Assembly: GCA_023427865.1 (NCBI GenBank)
Contig: JAEYZV010000142.1
Location: forward strand, 1 to 6,127
Origin: Acidobacteriota bacterium
GTDB lineage: Bacteria > Acidobacteriota > Vicinamibacteria > Vicinamibacterales > Vicinamibacteraceae
DNA: 6,127 nt
Direction of reading: 5' to 3'
This document shows positions 4,247 through 6,127 of the stretch, one piece after another. The position numbers and the translations under genes are program-made. The notes below the pieces were generated by a model. That model saw nothing but the letters and a program-made list of their open reading frames with translations. It was not told the origin of the DNA and did no database searches. Every line of letters starts with the position of its first letter. Positions within the stretch are counted from its first letter, which is position 1.

Positions 4247-5992
4247 TCAGGAAATCACGGGCAGCTGGCGCGCGCGTTCCTGCTCGCCCCTGGGAAGCGT
4301 CCACTCGGCCCGCATCGCCTTGTCGAACTCGCTGCGGAAGAACGACTGCTTCATGCCGCCATCGATCACGTCCCACGGCAAGTACGCGTCGCGGCTGCGA
4401 TCTCGAAAGATGTAGAAGCCGGCATCGACGCCCGCGGCATCCACCGCCGCGCGCCAATTGCCGCCGTTGCGTTCGGCCTGCGCAATCACCGGCGCCACCC
4501 GACGGTCGCCGAGCGACATCAGCGCCTGGTAGTACGAGTGCCGCTCCGACTTCACGGTGAAGTACACGTTGTCGAGGTCGGCGACGAGTTTCTTCAGCCG
4601 CTTCGCCTTCCTGTCGGTGACGGCGGGATCCTCCATCGGCAGCCACTGGTAGGCCGTGCCGGGCTTGGGGATCAGCGGGTTGACGCTGGCGACGATCCGG
4701 CCGACCCGGCCGCGCGTACGCCCATGGTGCAGCATGATGCCGCGCAGCTGCGCGGTGAGGTCCCGCATCGCCACCAGGTCGTCGTCGGTCTCGGTGGGCA
4801 GCCCGATCATGAAGTACAGCTTGAGGTTCTCGACGCCGCTGGAGAACAGCAGGTTCGCCTTGTCGAGGATCTCCTCGTTCGTGAACGTCTTGTTGATCAC
4901 GCGCCGCAGGCGGTCCGAGCCCGCTTCCGGCGCGATCGTCACCCCGCGTTCGCCGGTCGCGACGAGACGACGCACGATGCCCTCGTTGAGGTCGTCGAGG
5001 CGCAGCGACGCCGGACTGATGGAGTAGCCCATGCCTGCGAGACCGTCGAGCAGGCGCTCGATCTCGGGATGGTCGCAGAGCGCGATGGAGACGAGCCCGG
5101 CCCGGTTGGCGTAGGGACGTGCCTCCCGGGCGAGCGACAGAATGCGGTCCGCGTCGAAGGCGCGCACGGGCAGGTAGTTGTAGCCGGCCCAGCAGAAGCG
5201 ACAGAGGTTGGGGCAGCCGCGTACGACCTCGACGAGAAACCGCGATCCGAACTCGGTGTCGGGCGTGTAGATCTTGGTGTACGGCGGGTCGAGCAGCGCC
5301 GTGGTCTTGACCGCCGCCTTCTTCACCGGCGCCACTGCGCCCCGTGCCGGATCGCCGTGCATCGTGCGCAGCGTGCCGTCGGACGCATACTCCGGCGTCC
5401 ATGCCGACGGGATGTAGAAGCCCCGCTCACCGGCGAGTGCGTGCAGCAGCGACTCGCGCCCCGTCGCCTCGCGGATGCGCTGCACGAGCGTCGGGACGAG
5501 CACCTCGCCTTCGCCGGCCGCGATCACGTCGGCAAACGGCGCGAGCGGCTCAGGGTTGACGAACGTGACGGCCCCGCCGATCACGACCAGCGGATGCCGC
5601 CGAGGCTGGCGCTCGGCAGCGTAGATCGGCAGGCCCGCGAGCTGCAGCAAGGTCAGGACGTTGGGGTAGTCCCACTCGAACGACACCGAGAAGGCGAACA
5701 CGTCGAACTCGTGAACCGGCGTCTGCGACTCGATCGTGAGCAGCTTGTGCCCCGAGGCGCGCAGCTCCTGCAGCTCCTGGCGTGGCGGCAGGAACACCCG
5801 CTCGCACACGACGTCGTCCATCTCGTTGAAGAGGCGGTAGACGGTCTGCAGGCCGAGGTTCGACATCCCGATGTTGTAGGTGTTCGGGAAGGAGAGCGCC
5901 ACGCGCAGCCGCTCGCCGTGCGGCTTGATGACGGCGCCGGCTTCGCGGGCCAGCGTGGCCCGGGCGCGATCGCGAAGGTCCTGAGCTTTCAT
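4247..5992 (-). CDS. Radical SAM protein with B12-binding-like N-terminal domain (TIGR03960-like, function unknown)
   Basis: This 581-residue protein belongs to the radical SAM enzymes, which reductively cleave S-adenosylmethionine at a [4Fe-4S] cluster. Residues ~28-165 look like a Rossmann-type B12-binding fold: VALSFPNTYNIGMSNLGLQT (31-50), FDVFAFSVSFEWDYPNVL (96-113) and VVIGGAVTFVNPEPL (136-150), ending in AAGEGE. The DxHxxG cobalt-ligand motif is absent. The cluster motif is C260, C264 and C267 in RGCPNLCRFC. Further signature pieces are IAPEAGSDRLRRVINK (353-368), KLYFMIGLPTETDDD (391-405) and VNPLIPKPGTAYQW (437-450). The C-terminus (538-567) resembles the same group, and the DUF2344 partner domain seen fused or adjacent in many genomes is not attached. 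The ATG at 5992 leaves ~27 residues before the first strand, as usual for the family. A GTG at 6118 would add 42 Arg/Ser/Ala-rich residues, which I doubt, though no ribosome binding site decides. Substrate unknown; tRNA/RNA or cofactor modification are family-level guesses. Confidence 0.93.
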   Translation of the reverse strand: MKAQDLRDRARATLAREAGAVIKPHGERLRVALSFPNTYNIGMSNLGLQTVYRLFNEMDDVVCERVFLPPRQELQELRASGHKLLTIESQTPVHEFDVFAFSVSFEWDYPNVLTLLQLAGLPIYAAERQPRRHPLVVIGGAVTFVNPEPLAPFADVIAAGEGEVLVPTLVQRIREATGRESLLHALAGERGFYIPSAWTPEYASDGTLRTMHGDPARGAVAPVKKAAVKTTALLDPPYTKIYTPDTEFGSRFLVEVVRGCPNLCRFCWAGYNYLPVRAFDADRILSLAREARPYANRAGLVSIALCDHPEIERLLDGLAGMGYSISPASLRLDDLNEGIVRRLVATGERGVTIAPEAGSDRLRRVINKTFTNEEILDKANLLFSSGVENLKLYFMIGLPTETDDDLVAMRDLTAQLRGIMLHHGRTRGRVGRIVASVNPLIPKPGTAYQWLPMEDPAVTDRKAKRLKKLVADLDNVYFTVKSERHSYYQALMSLGDRRVAPVIAQAERNGGNWRAAVDAAGVDAGFYIFRDRSRDAYLPWDVIDGGMKQSFFRSEFDKAMRAEWTLPRGEQERARQLPVIS

Positions 5993-6127
5993 GAGGAGTC
6001 GGCCTGAGGCCCGCCCGCAGCGCGAAGACCGCGCCTTGCTCCCGGCAGCGTTCGCCTCGAGGGGCGACGGTCTGTCGTCGGTCGAGGCGCCGCGGGCGCG
6101 CCGCATGGTGCTGCGCACGGAGCCGGG
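5993..6127. other. Leader region of the radical SAM gene
   Basis: This 135-bp edge segment precedes the preferred ATG at 5992 on the minus strand. The frame of the gene stays open through it, and its codons are rich in G/C at third positions, so a longer N-terminus cannot be fully excluded. It reads as Arg/Ser/Ala low complexity and adds nothing to the family fold. I see no convincing -35/-10 pair or Shine-Dalgarno. The upstream neighbour is outside the window. Confidence 0.4.
6053..6089. repeat. 8-bp inverted repeat upstream of the radical SAM start
   Basis: CGCCTCGA (6053-6060) and TCGAGGCG (6082-6089) are exact reverse complements separated by 21 bases. The interval contains a second possible stem, CGAC (6065-6068) with GTCG (6074-6077). 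On the minus-strand transcript it would sit about 60-97 nt before the ATG at 5992. A structured leader, an operator or chance are all possible. Confidence 0.4.

Noticed and set aside
4004..6007. A 667-codon open frame on the plus strand opposite the radical SAM gene and the start of the membrane gene
   Set aside because: It runs antisense to two genes with clear family motifs, is rich in Arg, His, Val and Gly without domain motifs, and spans the intergenic gap. Long antisense frames are expected at this GC content.

Overview
The window is high-GC bacterial DNA (by eye close to 70 % GC) carrying five protein-coding genes, with a block of tandem repeats at its left edge. I infer Acidobacteriota, probably the Vicinamibacteria. 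The reasons are the GC content, the type of polytopic glycosyltransferase-like protein, the stand-alone B12-domain radical SAM protein, and the 'gacgaaggccgacagggtacga' style of repeat, which I remember as common in that group. None of this was checked against a database.

Layout. Positions 1-207 hold four complete copies and one partial copy of a 45-bp tandem repeat, which ends only a few bases before the start codon of a ribonuclease HI-family gene (210-809, +). That gene meets a peptidoglycan-editing factor gene (pgeF/yfiH family, 813-1589, -) tail to tail with 3 bases between the stop codons. A non-coding divergent region of about 470 bp (1590-2058) separates pgeF from a small gene of 102 codons (2059-2367, +). 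This small gene has a good ribosome binding site and a tentative SpoVG-like pattern. It converges on a 594-codon polytopic membrane protein of the GT-C glycosyltransferase type (2398-4182, -), with a perfect 12-bp palindrome in the 30-bp gap. Upstream of the membrane gene on the same strand, 64 bp away, is a 581-codon radical SAM protein with a B12-binding-like N-terminal domain (4247-5992, -), resembling the uncharacterised TIGR03960 group. The last 135 bp (5993-6127) form its leader and contain an 8-bp inverted repeat.

How the genes relate. The radical SAM and membrane-protein genes could share one transcript, but nothing in the sequence shows a functional link. The other three genes look like independent units: RNA/DNA hybrid removal, cell-wall precursor quality control, and a small protein of unknown role. 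I see no operon of an obvious new defence, mobile or biosynthetic system. The items most worth a second look are the 45-bp array abutting the RNase H start, the small SpoVG-like protein with its long upstream region, the acidic FDFDLD tip of the RNase H, the 9-bp perfect hairpin inside the membrane-protein gene, and the uncharacterised radical SAM enzyme.
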